From: Aristolochia californica
Taxonomy: Eukaryota; Streptophyta; Magnoliopsida; Piperales; Aristolochiaceae
DNA length: 64,000 nt
NCBI GenBank assembly: GCA_029961685.1
Contig: JARWKL010000012.1
Location: 11,935,955 to 11,999,954, forward strand
Reading direction: 5' to 3'
A program made the translations under genes and the position numbers. Below the pieces are notes generated by a model. That model was not told the DNA's origin and did no database searches. It worked only from the letters and a program-made list of their open reading frames with translations. This document shows, one piece after another, positions 36,801-49,688 of the stretch. Position 1 is the first letter of the stretch, and each line of letters begins with the position of its first letter.

Positions 36801-39210
36801 AGTTTTGAATTAAGAAAAAAGAGTACATCTAAAATGGAGATGCACAATGCACAAATGTAGGGAGAGATAATTCCAAAGAGTGTTTGCAATTTTTAGGGTT
36901 TGTAAGATCTTTTTAGTTTTTATATGTCAGGTTTTGCAATTGTCGGGAAAACGGGGAGGCGTGGTATTTTTAACTTACTGTTGACTCCCAATTCGTATGT
37001 CATTTATTACAAAAATATTGCCCATTACTCTTGATAAATCACATTACAATCATCTATGATTCTTAGGTCAGCTTTTTGCAAACGGGCAAAATAATGGCTT
37101 GTTTGACTCGGGTAAATATCCCGCCGCACGTTCACTTCAGAATTTATTGAGTGTTTGTTATTCTCATTAAAAGCTTTGGATCCATAGGTCATTTGCATCT
37201 TTAACATGTTTCAAGCATGCATATCCATTTTTAAAACACGTGTAGTAGAATTCTATTTCTTGTAAAATTTCAAGCTATTAGGGTTGAACTAGTGGAATTT
37301 CCCAAACTTGGAGAACAAAAATTTTGTGTTCAATTGTGGTGTGTGAATAAATTTTCATTACTTACATTTGTTAATGTTTTAATTTTTTTTCATACAAACA
37401 CTCTAAAATTTACATTTTGTTGTGATCGATTTACTGTTTTTTGTTTATGGCATGAAGGAAGAACGAAAACTCAAAGTTTTGATTTAATAAAAAAGTGTAC
37501 ATCTAAAATGGAGATGCACAATGCACTGCTGTAGAGAGATATAATTCCAAAGAGTGTCTGTGATTTTTAAGGATCGTGAGCTCTTTTCAGTTTTTAGTTA
37601 TCAGGTTTTGCAATCATCGGGAAAAGGGGGAGGCGGGGGACTTTTAATCGAGTGTTGACTCCCAATCCGTAAGTCATTTCGTACAATAATATAGCCCATT
37701 ACGAATGAAAAATCAGTTTACAATCATCTATGATTAGTTAGGTCATCTTTTTGCAAACGGGCAAAATAATGGCTTGTCTGACTCGGGTAAATATCCCACC
37801 GCACGTTCACTAGAGAATTTAATGAGCGTACGTTATTCTCTTTAATAGCTCTGGATCCATAGGTCATTTGCATCTTTAACAAGTTTCAGGCTTACATATC
37901 CATTTTTAAAACACGTGTAGAAGAAATCTCTTTCGTGTAAAATTTCAAGCTATTTGGTTTGTACTAGTGGAATTTCCCAAACTTGGATAACAAAAGTTTT
38001 GTGTTAATTTTTGGTGTGTGAATAAATTTTCTTTACTTAAATTTGTTATTGTTTTAAATTTTTTCCATACATAAACTCAAAAATTTTCATTTTGTTGTGA
38101 TCTATTTGCCTTTTTTTGTTTAGGGGATGAAGGGAGAGAGAAAACTCAAAGTTTTGATTTATGAAAAAAGTGTTCATTTAGAATGGAGACGCACAGTGCA
38201 CAAATGTAGAGAGAGATAATTTCAAAGAGTGTCTGTAATTTTTAGGGGGGAGGCGAGGTGTTTTTAACTGAGTGTTGACTCCCAATCCGTAAGTCATTTC
38301 TTAAAATAATATAGCCCGTTACGGATGATAAATCACTTTACAATCATCTAAGATTGTTAGGTAAGCTTTTTGTAAACGGGCAAAATAATGGCTAGTTTGA
38401 TTCTGGTAAATATCCCACCGCACGTTCATTGAGAATTTAATGAGCGTTTGTTATTCTCTTTAAAAGCTTTGGATCTATAGGTCATTTGCATCTTTAACAT
38501 GTTTCAAGCATGCATATCCATTTTTAAAACACGTGTAGAAGTAATCTCTTTCTTGTAAAATTCCTTGCAATTAGGGTTGAACTAGTGAAATTTCCCTAAC
38601 TTGGAAAAGAAAACTTTTGTGTTGATTTGTGGTGTGTGAATAAATTTTCTATACTTATATTTGTTATTGTTTTAATTTTTTTTTCACAGATAAACTCTAA
38701 AATTTTTATTTTGTTGTGCTCTATTTGCCTTTTTTGGTCTACGGGATGAAGGGAGAGCGAAAACTCAAAGTTTCGATTTAAGAAAAAAGTGTACATCTAA
38801 AATGGAGATGCACAATGCAAATATGTAGGGAGAGATAATTCCAAATAGTGTTTGTAAATTTTAGGGTTTGTAAGATCTTTTTAGCATTTATATCTCAGGT
38901 TTTGCAATTGTCGGGAAAATGGGGAGGCGGGGTATTTTTAACTGACTGTTGACTCCCAATCCGTATGTCATTTATTACAAATATATAGCCCGTTACTCAT
39001 GATAACTCACATTACAATCATCTATGATTGTTAGATCAGCTTTATGCAAATGGGCAAAATAATGGCTTGTTTGACTCGGGTAAATATCCCGCCGCACGTT
39101 CACTAGAGAATTTAATGAGCGTATGTTATTCTCTTTAAAAGCTTTGGTTCCATAGGTCATTTGCATCTTTAACATGTTTCAAGCATGCATATCCATTTTT
39201 AAAACACGTG
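33876..39210 (-). repeat. Right-arm block 2: C-A-B trimers
   Basis: Eight units anchored at 34543, 35217, 35892, 36563, 37237, 37912, 38530 and 39205, in window order C, A, B, C, A, B, C, A/B hybrid. Two full trimers are intact. The C unit before 38530 has lost 55 bp. Confidence 0.86.
38242..38250 (-). other. 55-bp deletion join (GGG microhomology)
   Basis: AATTTTTAGGG runs straight into GGGAGGCGAGGTG. Comparison with the unit near 34200 shows that AATTTAAGCTC through GTCGGGAAAGGG is missing. The size agrees with the 618-bp anchor spacing. Confidence 0.92.
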
Positions 39211-39750
39211 TAGTAGAAATCTCTTTCTTGTAAAATTCCATGCATTTAGGGTTGAACTAGTGGAATTTCCCAAACTTGGAAAAGAAAACTTTTGTGTTCA
39301 TTTGTGGTGTGTGAATAATTTTCTATACTTACAATTTGTTATTCTTTTTATTTTTTTCTCACATAAACTCTAAAATTTTCATTTTGTTGTTATCTATTTG
39401 CCTTTTTTGGTTTACGGGATGAAGGGAGAGCGAAAACTCAAAGTTTTAAGTTAAGAAAAAAGTGTACATCTAAAATGGAGATGCACAATGCACAAATGTA
39501 GGGAGAGATATTTCCAAAGAGTGTTTGTAATTTTTAGGTTTTGTAAGATCTTTTTAGTTTTTAAATCTAAGGCTTTGAAATCGTCAGAAAAACGGGGAGG
39601 CGGGGTATTTTTAACAGACTGTTGACTCCCAACCCGTAAGTCTTTTCTTACAATAATATAGCCCGTTACGAATGAAAAATCACTTTACAATCATCTATGA
39701 TTGTTATGTCAGTTTTTTGCAAACGGGCAAAATAATGGCTTGTTTGACAC

Positions 39751-39760
39751 AGGTAAATTT
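39751..39760 (-). other. ~301-bp deletion join removing an anchor
   Basis: CAGGTAAAT, normally followed by ATCCC, is joined to TTTCATTTCGTTGTG, normally preceded by CTCTAAAAT. AAAT is shared. The deletion removes the whole palindrome cluster including GGATCC, so anchors 39205 and 40248 are 1043 bp apart. Overlapping 60-codon frames here (39666-39851 and 39701-39883) are artefacts of the join. Confidence 0.92.
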
Positions 39761-42700
39761 TCATTTCGTTGTGATCTATTTGCCTTTTTCTATTTTCGGG
39801 ATGAAGGGAGAGCGAAAAGTCAAAGTTTTGATGTAAGAAAAAAGTGTACATTTAAAATGGAGACGCACAATGAACAATTGTAGAGAGAGATAATTCCAAA
39901 GAGAGTCTGTAATTTTTAGGGAATTTAAGCTCTTTTTAGTTTTTATATCTCAGGTTTTGCAATTGTCGGGAAAAGGGGTATTTAACTGCGTGTTGACTCC
40001 CAATCCGTAAGTCATTTCTTAAAAAAATATAGCCCATGACGGATGATAAATCACTTTACAATCATCTATGATTGTTAGGTAAGCTTTTTGTAAACGGGCA
40101 AAATAATGGCTAGTTTGATTCTGGTAAATATCCCACCGCACGTTCATTGAGAATTTAATGAGCGTTTGTTATTCTCTTTAAAAGCTTTGGATCCATAGGT
40201 CATTTGCATCTTTAACATGTTTCAAGCATGCATATCCATTTTTAAAACACGTGTAGAAGAAATCTCATTCTTGTAAAATTCCGTGCAATTAGGGTTGAAC
40301 TAGTGGAATTTCCCAAACTTGGAAAAGAAAACTTTTGTGTTCATTTGTGGGGTGTGAATAAATTTTATATACACTCATTTGTTATTGTTTTAACTTTTTT
40401 TCACACATAAACTCTAAAATTTTCATTTCATTGTGATCTATTTGCCTTTTTTTGGTTTACGGGAAGAAGGGAGAGCGAAAAGTCAAAGTTTTGATTTAAG
40501 AAAAAAGTGTTCATCTAAAATGGAGATGCACAATGCACAAATGTAAGGAGAGATAATTCCAAAGAGTGTTTGTAATTTTTAGGGTTTGTAAGATCTTTTT
40601 AGTTTTTATATCTCAGGTTTTGCAATCATCAGGAAAACGTGGAAGCGGGGTATTTTTTACTGACTGTTGACTCCCAATCCCTATGTCATTTCTTACAAAA
40701 ATATAGCCCGTTACTCATGATAAATGACATTACAATCATCTATGATTGTTAGGTCAACTTTTTGCAAACGGGCAAAATAATGGCTTGCTTGACTCGGGTA
40801 AATATCCCGCCGCACGTTCACTAGAGAATTTAATGAGCGTATGTTATTCTCTTTAAAAGTTTTGGATCCATAGGTCATTTGCATCTTTAACATGTTTCAC
40901 GCTTGCATATCCATTTTTAAAACACGTGTAGAAGAAATCTCTTTCTTGTAAAATTCCAAGCTATTAGGTTTGAACTAATAGAATTTCCCATACTTGGATA
41001 ACAAAAGTTTTGTGTTTATTTTTGGTGTGTGAATAAATTTCCTTTATTAACATTTGTTATTGTTTTAAATGTTTTCCATACATAAACTCAAAAATTTTCA
41101 TTTTGTTGTGATCTATTTGCCTTTTTTTGTTTACGGGATGTAGGGAGCGAAAAAAACTCAAAGTTTTGATTTAAGAAAATGTGTACATTTAAAATGGAGA
41201 CGCACAGTGCACAAATGTAGAGAGTGCAAATTCCAAAGAGTGTCTGCAATTTTTAGGGAATTTAAGCTCTTTTTAATTTTTATATCTCAGGTTTTGCAAT
41301 CGTCGGGAAAGGGGGGGCGTGGTGTTTTTAACGGAGTCTTGAATCCCAATCCGTAAGTCATTTCTTACAAAAATATAGCCCGTTACGGATGATAAATCAC
41401 TTTACAATCATCTATGATTGTTAGGTAAACTTTTTGTAAACGGGCAAAATAATGGCTAGTTTGATTCTTGTAAATATCCCATCGCACGTTCTTTGAGAAT
41501 TTAATGAGCGTTTGTTATTCTCTTTAAAAGCTTTGGATCCATAGGTCGTTTGCATCTTGAACATGTTTCAAGCATGCATATCCATTTTTAAAACACGTGT
41601 AAGAGAAATCTCATTCTTGTAAAATTCCACGCAATTAGGGTTGAACTAGTGGAATTTCAAAAATTTCGAAAAGAAAACTTTTGTGTTCATTTGTGGTGTG
41701 TGAATAAATTTTCTATACACTCATTTGTTATTGTTTTAACTTTTTTTCACACATAAACTCTAAAAGTTTCATGTCGTTGTGATCTATTTGCCTTTTTTGG
41801 TTTACGGGATGAAGAGAGAGTGAAAAGTCAAAGTTTTGATTTAAGAAAAGTGTGTACATCTAAACTGGAGATGCACAATGCACAAATGTAGGGAGAGATA
41901 ATTCCAAAGAGTGTTTGTAATTTTTAGGGTTTGTAAGATCTTTTTAGTTTTTATATCTCAGGTTTTGCAATCGTCCGAAAAACGTGGAAGCGGGGTATTT
42001 TTAACTCACTGTTGACTCCCAATCCCAATGTCATTTCTTAAAAAAATATTGCCCGTTACTCATGATAAATGACATTACAATCATCTATGATTATTAGGTC
42101 AGCTTTTTGCAAACGGGCAAAATAATGGCTTGTTTGACTCGGGTAAATATCCCGCCGCACGTTCACTTCAGAATTTAATGAGTATTTGTTATTCTCATTA
42201 AAAGCTTTGGATCTATAGGTCATTTGCATCTTTAACATGTTTCAAGCATGCATATCCATTTTTAAAACACGTGTAGAAGAATTATCTTTTCTTTAAATTT
42301 TCAAGCTTTTAGGGTTGAACTAGTGAAATTTCCCAAGCTTGGATAACAAAAATTTTGTGTTCAATTGTGGTGTGTGAATAAATTTTCAATACTTACATTT
42401 GATAATGTTTTAATTTTTTTCCATACATAAACTCTAAAATTTACATTTTCTTGTGATCTATTTACCTTTTTTTGTTTACGGCATGAACGGAGAACGAAAA
42501 CTCAAAGTTTAGATTTAATAAAAAAGTGTACATCTAAAATGGAGATGCACAATGCACAAATGTAGAGTGATATAATTCCAAAGAGTGTTTGTGATTTTTA
42601 AGGATAGTGAGCTCTTTTCAGTTTTTAGTTCTCAGGTTTTGCAATCGTCGGGAAAAGGGGGAGGCGGGGGATTTTTAATTGAGTGTTGACTCCCAATCCG

Positions 42701-45103
42701 TAAGTCATTTCTAGCAATAATATAGCCCATTACGAATGAAAAATCACTTTACAATCATCTATGATTGTTAGGTCAGCTTTTTTCAAACGGGCAAAATAAT
42801 GGCTTGTTTGACTAGGGTAAATATCCCAACGCACGTTCGCTAGAGAATTTAATGAGCGTATGTTATTCTCTTTAAAAGCTTTGGATCCATAGGACATTTG
42901 CTTCTTTAACATATTTCAAGCTTGCATATCCATTTTGAAAACACATGTAGAAGAAATCTCTTTCTTGTAAAATTCCAAGCTATTAGCATTGAACTAGTGG
43001 AATTTCCAAAACTTGGATAACAAAAGTTGTGTTAATTTTTGGTGTGTGAATAAATTTTCTTTACTTACATTTGTTATTGTTTTAAATTTTTTCCATACAT
43101 AAACTCAAAAAATTTCATTTTGCTGTGATCTATTTGTTTTTTTTTTTTGTTTAAGGGATGAAGGGAGAGAGAATATTCAAAGTTTTGATTTAAGAAAAAA
43201 GTGTACATTTAAAAGTGAGACGCACAGTGCACAAATGTAGAGTGAGATAATTCCAAAGAGTGTCATTAATTTTTAGGGAATTTAAGCTCTTTTTAGTTTT
43301 TATATCTCAGGTTTTGCAATCGTCCGGAAAATGGGGAAGCTGGGTATTTTTAACTGACTGTTGACTCCCAATCCATAAGTCATTTTTTACAAAAAGATAG
43401 CCCATTTTGGATGTAAATCAGTTTAGAATCATCTATGATATTTTGGTAAGCTTTTTGTAAACTGGCAAAATAATAGCTAGTTTGATTCTGGTAAATATCC
43501 CACCGCACGTTCATTGAGAATTTAATGAGCGTTTGTTATTCTCTTTAAAAGCTTTGGATCCATAGGTCATGTGCATCTTTAACATGTTTCAAGCATGCAT
43601 ATCCATTTTTAAAACACGTGTAGAAGAAATCTCATTCTTGTAAAATTCCATGCAATTAGGGTTGAACTAGTGGAATTTCCCATACTTGGAAAAGAAAACT
43701 TTTGTGTTCATTTGTGGTGTGTGAATAAATTTTCTATACACTCATTTTTTATTGTTTTAACTTTTTCTCACACATAAACTCTAAAATTTTCATTTCGTTG
43801 CAATCTATTTGCCTTTTTTGGTTTACGGGATGAAGGGAGAGCGAAAAGTCAAAGTTTTGATTTAAGAAAAAAGTGTACATCTAAAATGGAGATGCACAAT
43901 GCACAAGTATAGGGAGAGATAATTCCAAAGAGTGTCTGTGATTTTTAAGGATAGTGAGCTCTTTTCAGTTTTTAGTTCTCAGGTTTTGCAATCATCGGGA
44001 AAAGGGGGAGGCGGGAGATTTTTAATTGAGTGTTGAATCCCAATCTGTAAGTCATTTCTTACAATAATATAGCCCGTTAAGGATGAAAAATCACTTTACA
44101 ATCATCCATGATTGTTAGGTCTGCTTTTTACAAACAGGCAAAATAATGGCTTGTTTGACTCAGGTAAATATCCCACTGCACGTTCACTAGAGAATTTAAT
44201 GAGAGTATGTTATTCTATTTAAAAGTTTTCGATCCATAAGTCATTTGCATCTTTATCATGTTTCAAGCTCTCATATCCATTTTTAAAACACGTGTAGAAG
44301 AAATCTCTTTCTTGTAAAATTCCAAGCTCTTATGTTTGAACTAATGGAATTTCCCAAGCTTGGATAAAAAAATTTTTGTGTTAATTTTTGGTGTGTGAAT
44401 AAATTTTCTTGACTTACATTTGTTATTGTTTTAAATTTTTTCCATACATAAACTCAAAAATTTTCATTTTGTTGTGATCTATTTGCCTTTTTTTGTTTTC
44501 GTGATGAAGGGACAGAAAAAAACTCAAAGTTTTGATTTAAGAAAAAGTGTACATTTAAAATGGAGACACACAGTGCACAAATGTAGAGAGAGATAATTCC
44601 AAAGAGTGTCTGTAATTTTTAGGGAATTTAACCTCTTTTTAATTTTTATATCTCAGGTTTTGCAAACATCAAGAAAGGGGGGGCGTGGTGTTTTTAACGC
44701 AATGTTGACTCCCAATCCGTAAGTCATTTCTTACAAAAATATAACCCCTTACGGATGATAAATCACTTTACAATCATCTATGATTGTTAGGTAAGCTTTT
44801 TGTAAATGGGCAAAATAATGGCTAGTTTGATTATGGTAAATATCCCACTGCACGTTCATTGAGAATTTAATGAGTGTTTGTTATTCTCTTTAAAAGCATT
44901 GGATCCATAGGTCATTTGCATCTTTAACATGTTTCAAGCATGCATATCCATTTTTAAAACACGTGTAGAAGAAATCTCATTCTTGTAAAATTCCATGCAA
45001 TTTGGGTTGAACTAGTGGAATTTCCCAAACTTGGAAAAGAAAACTTTTGTGTTCATTTGTGGTGTGTGAATAAATTTTCTATACGCTCATTTGTTATTGT
45101 TTT

Positions 45104-45106
45104 AAC
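45104..45106 (-). other. ~242-bp deletion join (AAC microhomology)
   Basis: TTGTTTTAAC is followed by ATGGAAGCGGGGTATT instead of TTTTTTTCACAC. Elsewhere AACGTGGAAGCGGGG is the downstream partner. Anchor spacing is 431 bp (44960 to 45391). Confidence 0.9.
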
Positions 45107-48100
45107 ATGGAAGCGGGGTATTTTTAACTGACTGTTGACTCCCAATCCCTATGTCATTTCTTAGAAAAATATAGCCCGTTACTCATGGTAAATGACATTA
45201 CAATCATCTATGATTGTTAGGTCAGCTTTTTGCAAACGTGCAAAATAATGGCTTATTTGACTCGGGTAAATATCCCGCCGCACGTTCACTTCAGAATTTA
45301 ATGATTGTTTGTTATTCTCATTAAATGCTTTGCATCCATAGGTCATTTGCATCTTGAACATGTTTCAAGCATGCATATCCATTTTTAAAACACGAGTAGA
45401 AGAATTCTCTTTCTTGTAAAATTTCAAGCTATTAGGGTTGAACTAGTGAAATTTCCCACACTTGGATAACAAAAATTTTGTGTTCAATTGTGGTGTGTGA
45501 ATATATTTTAATTACTTAAATTTGTTAATGTTTTAATTTTTTTCCACACATAAACTCTAAAATTTACATTTTCTTGTGATCTATTTACCTTTTTTAGTTT
45601 ACGACATGAAGGGAGAACGGAAAATCAAAGTTTTGGTTTGATGAAAAAGTGTAAATCTAAAATGGAGATGCACAATGCGTAAATGTAGAGAGATATAATT
45701 CCAAAGAGTGTCTGTAATTTTTAAGGTTCGTGAGCTCTTTTCAGTTTTTAGTTCTCAGGTTTTGCAATCGTCGGGAAAAGGGGGAGGCGAGGGATTTTTA
45801 ATCGAGTGTTGACTCCCAATCCGTAAGTCATTTCCTAAAATAATATAGCCCGTTACGAGTGAAAAATCACTTTACAATCATCTATGATTGTTAGGTCAGC
45901 TTTTTGCAAATGGGCAAAATAATGGCTTGTTTGACTTGGGTAAATATCCCACCGCACGTTCACTAGATAATTTAATGAGCGTATGTTATTCTCTTTAAAA
46001 GTTTTGGATCCATAGGTCATTTGCATCTTTAACATGTTTAAAGCTTGCATATCCATTTTTAAAACACGTGTAGAAGAAATCTCTTTCTTGTAAAATTCCA
46101 AGCTATTAGGTTTGGACTAATGGAATTTCCCACACATGGATAACAAAAGTTTTGTGTTAATTTTTGGTGTGTGAATAAATTTTCTTTACTTACATTTGTT
46201 ATTGTTTTAAATTTTTTTCATACATAAACTCAAAATTTTTCATTTTGCTATGGTCTATTTGCCTTTTTTCGTTTACGGGATGAAGGGAGAGAAAAAAACT
46301 CAAAGTTTTGATTTAAGAAAAAGTGCACATTTAAAATGGAGACGCACATTGCACAAATGTAGAGAGAGATAATTCCAAAGAGTGTCTGTAATTTTTAGGG
46401 AATTTAAGCTCTTTTTAATTTTTATATCTCAGATTTTGCAATCGTCGGGAAAGGGGGGGCGTGGTGTTTTTAACGGAGTGTTGACTCCCAATCCGTAAGT
46501 CATTTCTTACAAAAATGTAGCCTGTTACAAATGATAAATTACTTTACAATCATCTATGATTGTTACGTAAGCTTTTTGTAAACGGGCAAAATAATGGCTA
46601 GTTTGATTCTGGTAAATATCCCACCGCACGGTCATTGAGAATTTAATGAGCGTTTGTTATTCTCTTTAAAAGCTTTGGATCCATAGGTCATTTGCATCTT
46701 TAACATGTTTCAAGCATGCATATCCATTTTTAAAACACGTGTAGAAGAAATCTCATTCTTGTAAAATTCCATGCAATTAGGGTTGAACTAGTTGAATTTC
46801 CCAAACTTGGAAAAGAAAACTGTTGTGTTCATTTGTGGTGTGTGAATAAATTTTATATACACTCATTTCTTATTGTTTTAACTTTTTTTCACACATAAAC
46901 TCTAAAATTTTCATTTCGTTGTGATCTATTTGCCTTTCTTGGTTTACGGGATGAAGGGAGAGCGAAAAGTCAAAGTTTTGATTTAAGAAAAAAGTGTACA
47001 TCTAAAATGGAGATGCACAATACACAAATGTAGGGAGAGATAATTCCAAAGAGTGATTGTAATTTTTAGGGTTTGTAAGATCTTTTTAGTTTTTATATCG
47101 CAGGTTTTGCAATCGTCCAGAAAAATGGGGAAGCTGGGTATTTTTAACTGACTGTTGACTCCCAATCCGTATGTCATTTGTTACAAAAATATAGCCCGTT
47201 ACTCATGATAAATCACATCACAATCATCTATGATTGTTAGGACAGCTTTTCGCAACCGTGCAAAATAATGGCTTATCTGACTCCGGTAAATATCCCGCCG
47301 CACATTCACTTCAGAATTTAATGAGTGTTTGTTATTCTCATTAAAAGCTTTGGATCCATAGGTCATTTGCATCTTTAACATGTTTCAAGCATGCATATCC
47401 TTTTTGAAAACACGTGTAGAAGAATTCTCTTGCTTGTAAAATTTCAAGCTATTAGGGTTGAACTAGTGGAATTTCCCAAACTTGGATAACAAAAATTTTG
47501 TGTTCAATTGTGGTGTGTGACTAAATTTTCATTACTTACAATTATTAATGTTTTAATTTTTTTCCATACATAAAGTCTAAAATTTGCATTTTCTTGTGAT
47601 CTATTTACCTTTTTTTGTTTACGACATGATAGGAGAACGAAAACTCAAAGTTTTGATTTAATAAAAAAGTGTACATCTAAAATGGAGATGCACAATGCAC
47701 AAATATAGGGAGAGATAATTCCAAAGAGTGTCTGTGATTTTTAAGGATAGTGAGCTCTTTTCAGTTTTTACTTCTCAGGTTTTGCAATCATCGGGAAAAG
47801 GGGGAGGCGAGGGATTTTTAATTGAGTGTTGAATCCCAATCCGTAAGTCATTTCTTACAATAATATAGCCCGTTAAGGATAAAAAATCACTTTACAATCA
47901 TCTATGATTGTTAGGTCTGCTTTTTGCAAACGGGCAAAATAATGGCTTGTTTGACTCAGGTAGATATGCCGCCGCACGTTCACTTCAGAATTTAATGAGT
48001 GTTTGTTATTCTCATTAAAAGCTTTGGATCCATAGGTCATTTGCATCTTTAACATGTTTCAAGCATGCATATCCTTTTTTAAGACACGTGTAGAAGAATT

Positions 48101-48344
48101 CTCTTCCTTGTAAAATTCCAAGCTATTAGGGTTGAACTAGTGGAATTTCCCAAACTTGGATAACAAAAATTTTGTGTTCAATTGTGGTGTGTGTATAAAT
48201 TTTCATTACTTACAATTATTAATGTTTTAATTTTTTTCCATACATAAACTCTAAAATTTACATATTCTTGTGATCTATTTACCTTTTCTTGTTTACGGCA
48301 TGAACGGAGAACGAAAACTCAAAGTTTAGATTTAATAAAAAAGT

Positions 48345-49688
48345 GTACATCTAAAATGGAGATGCACAATGCACAAATGTAGAGAGATATAATTCCAAAG
48401 AGTGTTTGTGATTTTTAAGGATAGTGAGCTCTTTTTAGTTTTTAGTTCTCAGGTTTTGCAATCGTCGGGAAATGGGGGAGGCGGGGGATTTTTAATTGAG
48501 TGTTGACTCCCAATCCGTAAGTCATTTCTAAAAATAATATAGCCCATTATGAATGAAAAATCACTTTACAATCATCTATGATTGTTAGGTCAACTTTTTG
48601 CAAACGGGCAAAATAATGACTTGTTTGACTAGGGTAAATATCCCACCGCACGTTCACTAGAGAATTTAATGAGCGTATGTTATTCTCTTTAAAAGCTTTG
48701 GATCCATAGGACATTTGCTTCTTTAACATGTTTCAAGCTTGCATATCCATTTTGAAAACACGTGTACAAGAAATCGCTTTCTTGTAAATTTCCAAGCTAT
48801 TAGGATTGAACTAGTGGAATTTCCAAAACTTGGATAACAAAAGTTGTGTTAATTTTTGGTGTGTGAATAAATTTTCTTTACTTACATTTGTTATTGTTTT
48901 AAATTTTTTCCATACATAAACTCAAAAATTTTTATTTTGCTGTGATCTATTTGTTTTTTTTTTTTTAGGGGATGAAGAGAGAGAAAATTCAAAGTTTTGA
49001 TTTAAGAAAAAAGTGTACATTTAAAAGTGAGACGCACAGTGCACAAATGTAGAGAGAGATAATTCCAAAGAGTGTCATTAATTTTTAGGGAATTTAAGCT
49101 CTTTTTAGTTTTTATATCTCAGGTTTTGTAATCGTCGGGAAAAGGGGGAGGCGGGGTGTTTTTAACTGAGTGTTGACTCCCAAGCCGTAAGTCATTTCTT
49201 AAAAAAATATAGCCCGTTATGGATAATAAATCACTTTACAATCATCAATGATTGTTAGGTAAGCTTTTTGTAAACGGGCAAAATAATGGCTAGTTTGATT
49301 CTGATAAATATCCCACCGTACGTTCAGTGAGAATTTAATGAGCGTTTGTTATTCTCTTTAAAAGCTTTGGATTCATAGGTCATTTGCATCTTTAACATGT
49401 TTCAAGCATGCATATCCATTTCTAAAACACGTGTAAAAGAAATCTCTTTCTTGTAAAATTCCATGCAATTGGGGTTGAACTAGTGGAATTTCCCAAACTT
49501 GGAAAAGAAAACTTTTGTGTTCATTTGTGGTGTGTGAATAAATTTTCTATACTTACATTTGTTATTGTTTTAATTTTTTTTCACACATAAACTCTAAAAT
49601 TTTCAGTTTTTTGTGATCTATTTGCCTTTTTTGGTTTACGGGATGAAGGGAGGGCCAAAAACTCAAAGTTTTGATTTAAGAAAAATGT
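48345..49688 (-). repeat. 1344-bp B-C dimer, copy 1
   Basis: B (anchor 48759) and C (anchor 49428). Very similar to 49689-51032 over most of its length, including AGGACATTTGCTTC, GTGTCATTAATTTTTAGGG, TTCTGATAAATATCCC and a 13-base T run at 48954-48966. Left limit placed where CATCTAAAATGGAG becomes shared. The outer edge is known only to within a few tens of bases. Confidence 0.87.

Larger units (their letters stand above)
39211..45396 (-). repeat. Right-arm block 3: disrupted units and a B-C dimer
   Basis: Window order: truncated B without anchor, C, A/B hybrid, C, A, B, C, B, C, A. The block starts with the 301-bp deletion near 39755 and ends with a 242-bp deletion near 45105. B-C-B-C at 42.3-45.0 kb lacks the A unit of the trimer. 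The B unit anchored at 42942 shares an unusual T run and the AAAGGACATTTGC-type change (AGGACATTTGCTTC) with the units at 48759 and 50103. Confidence 0.83.
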
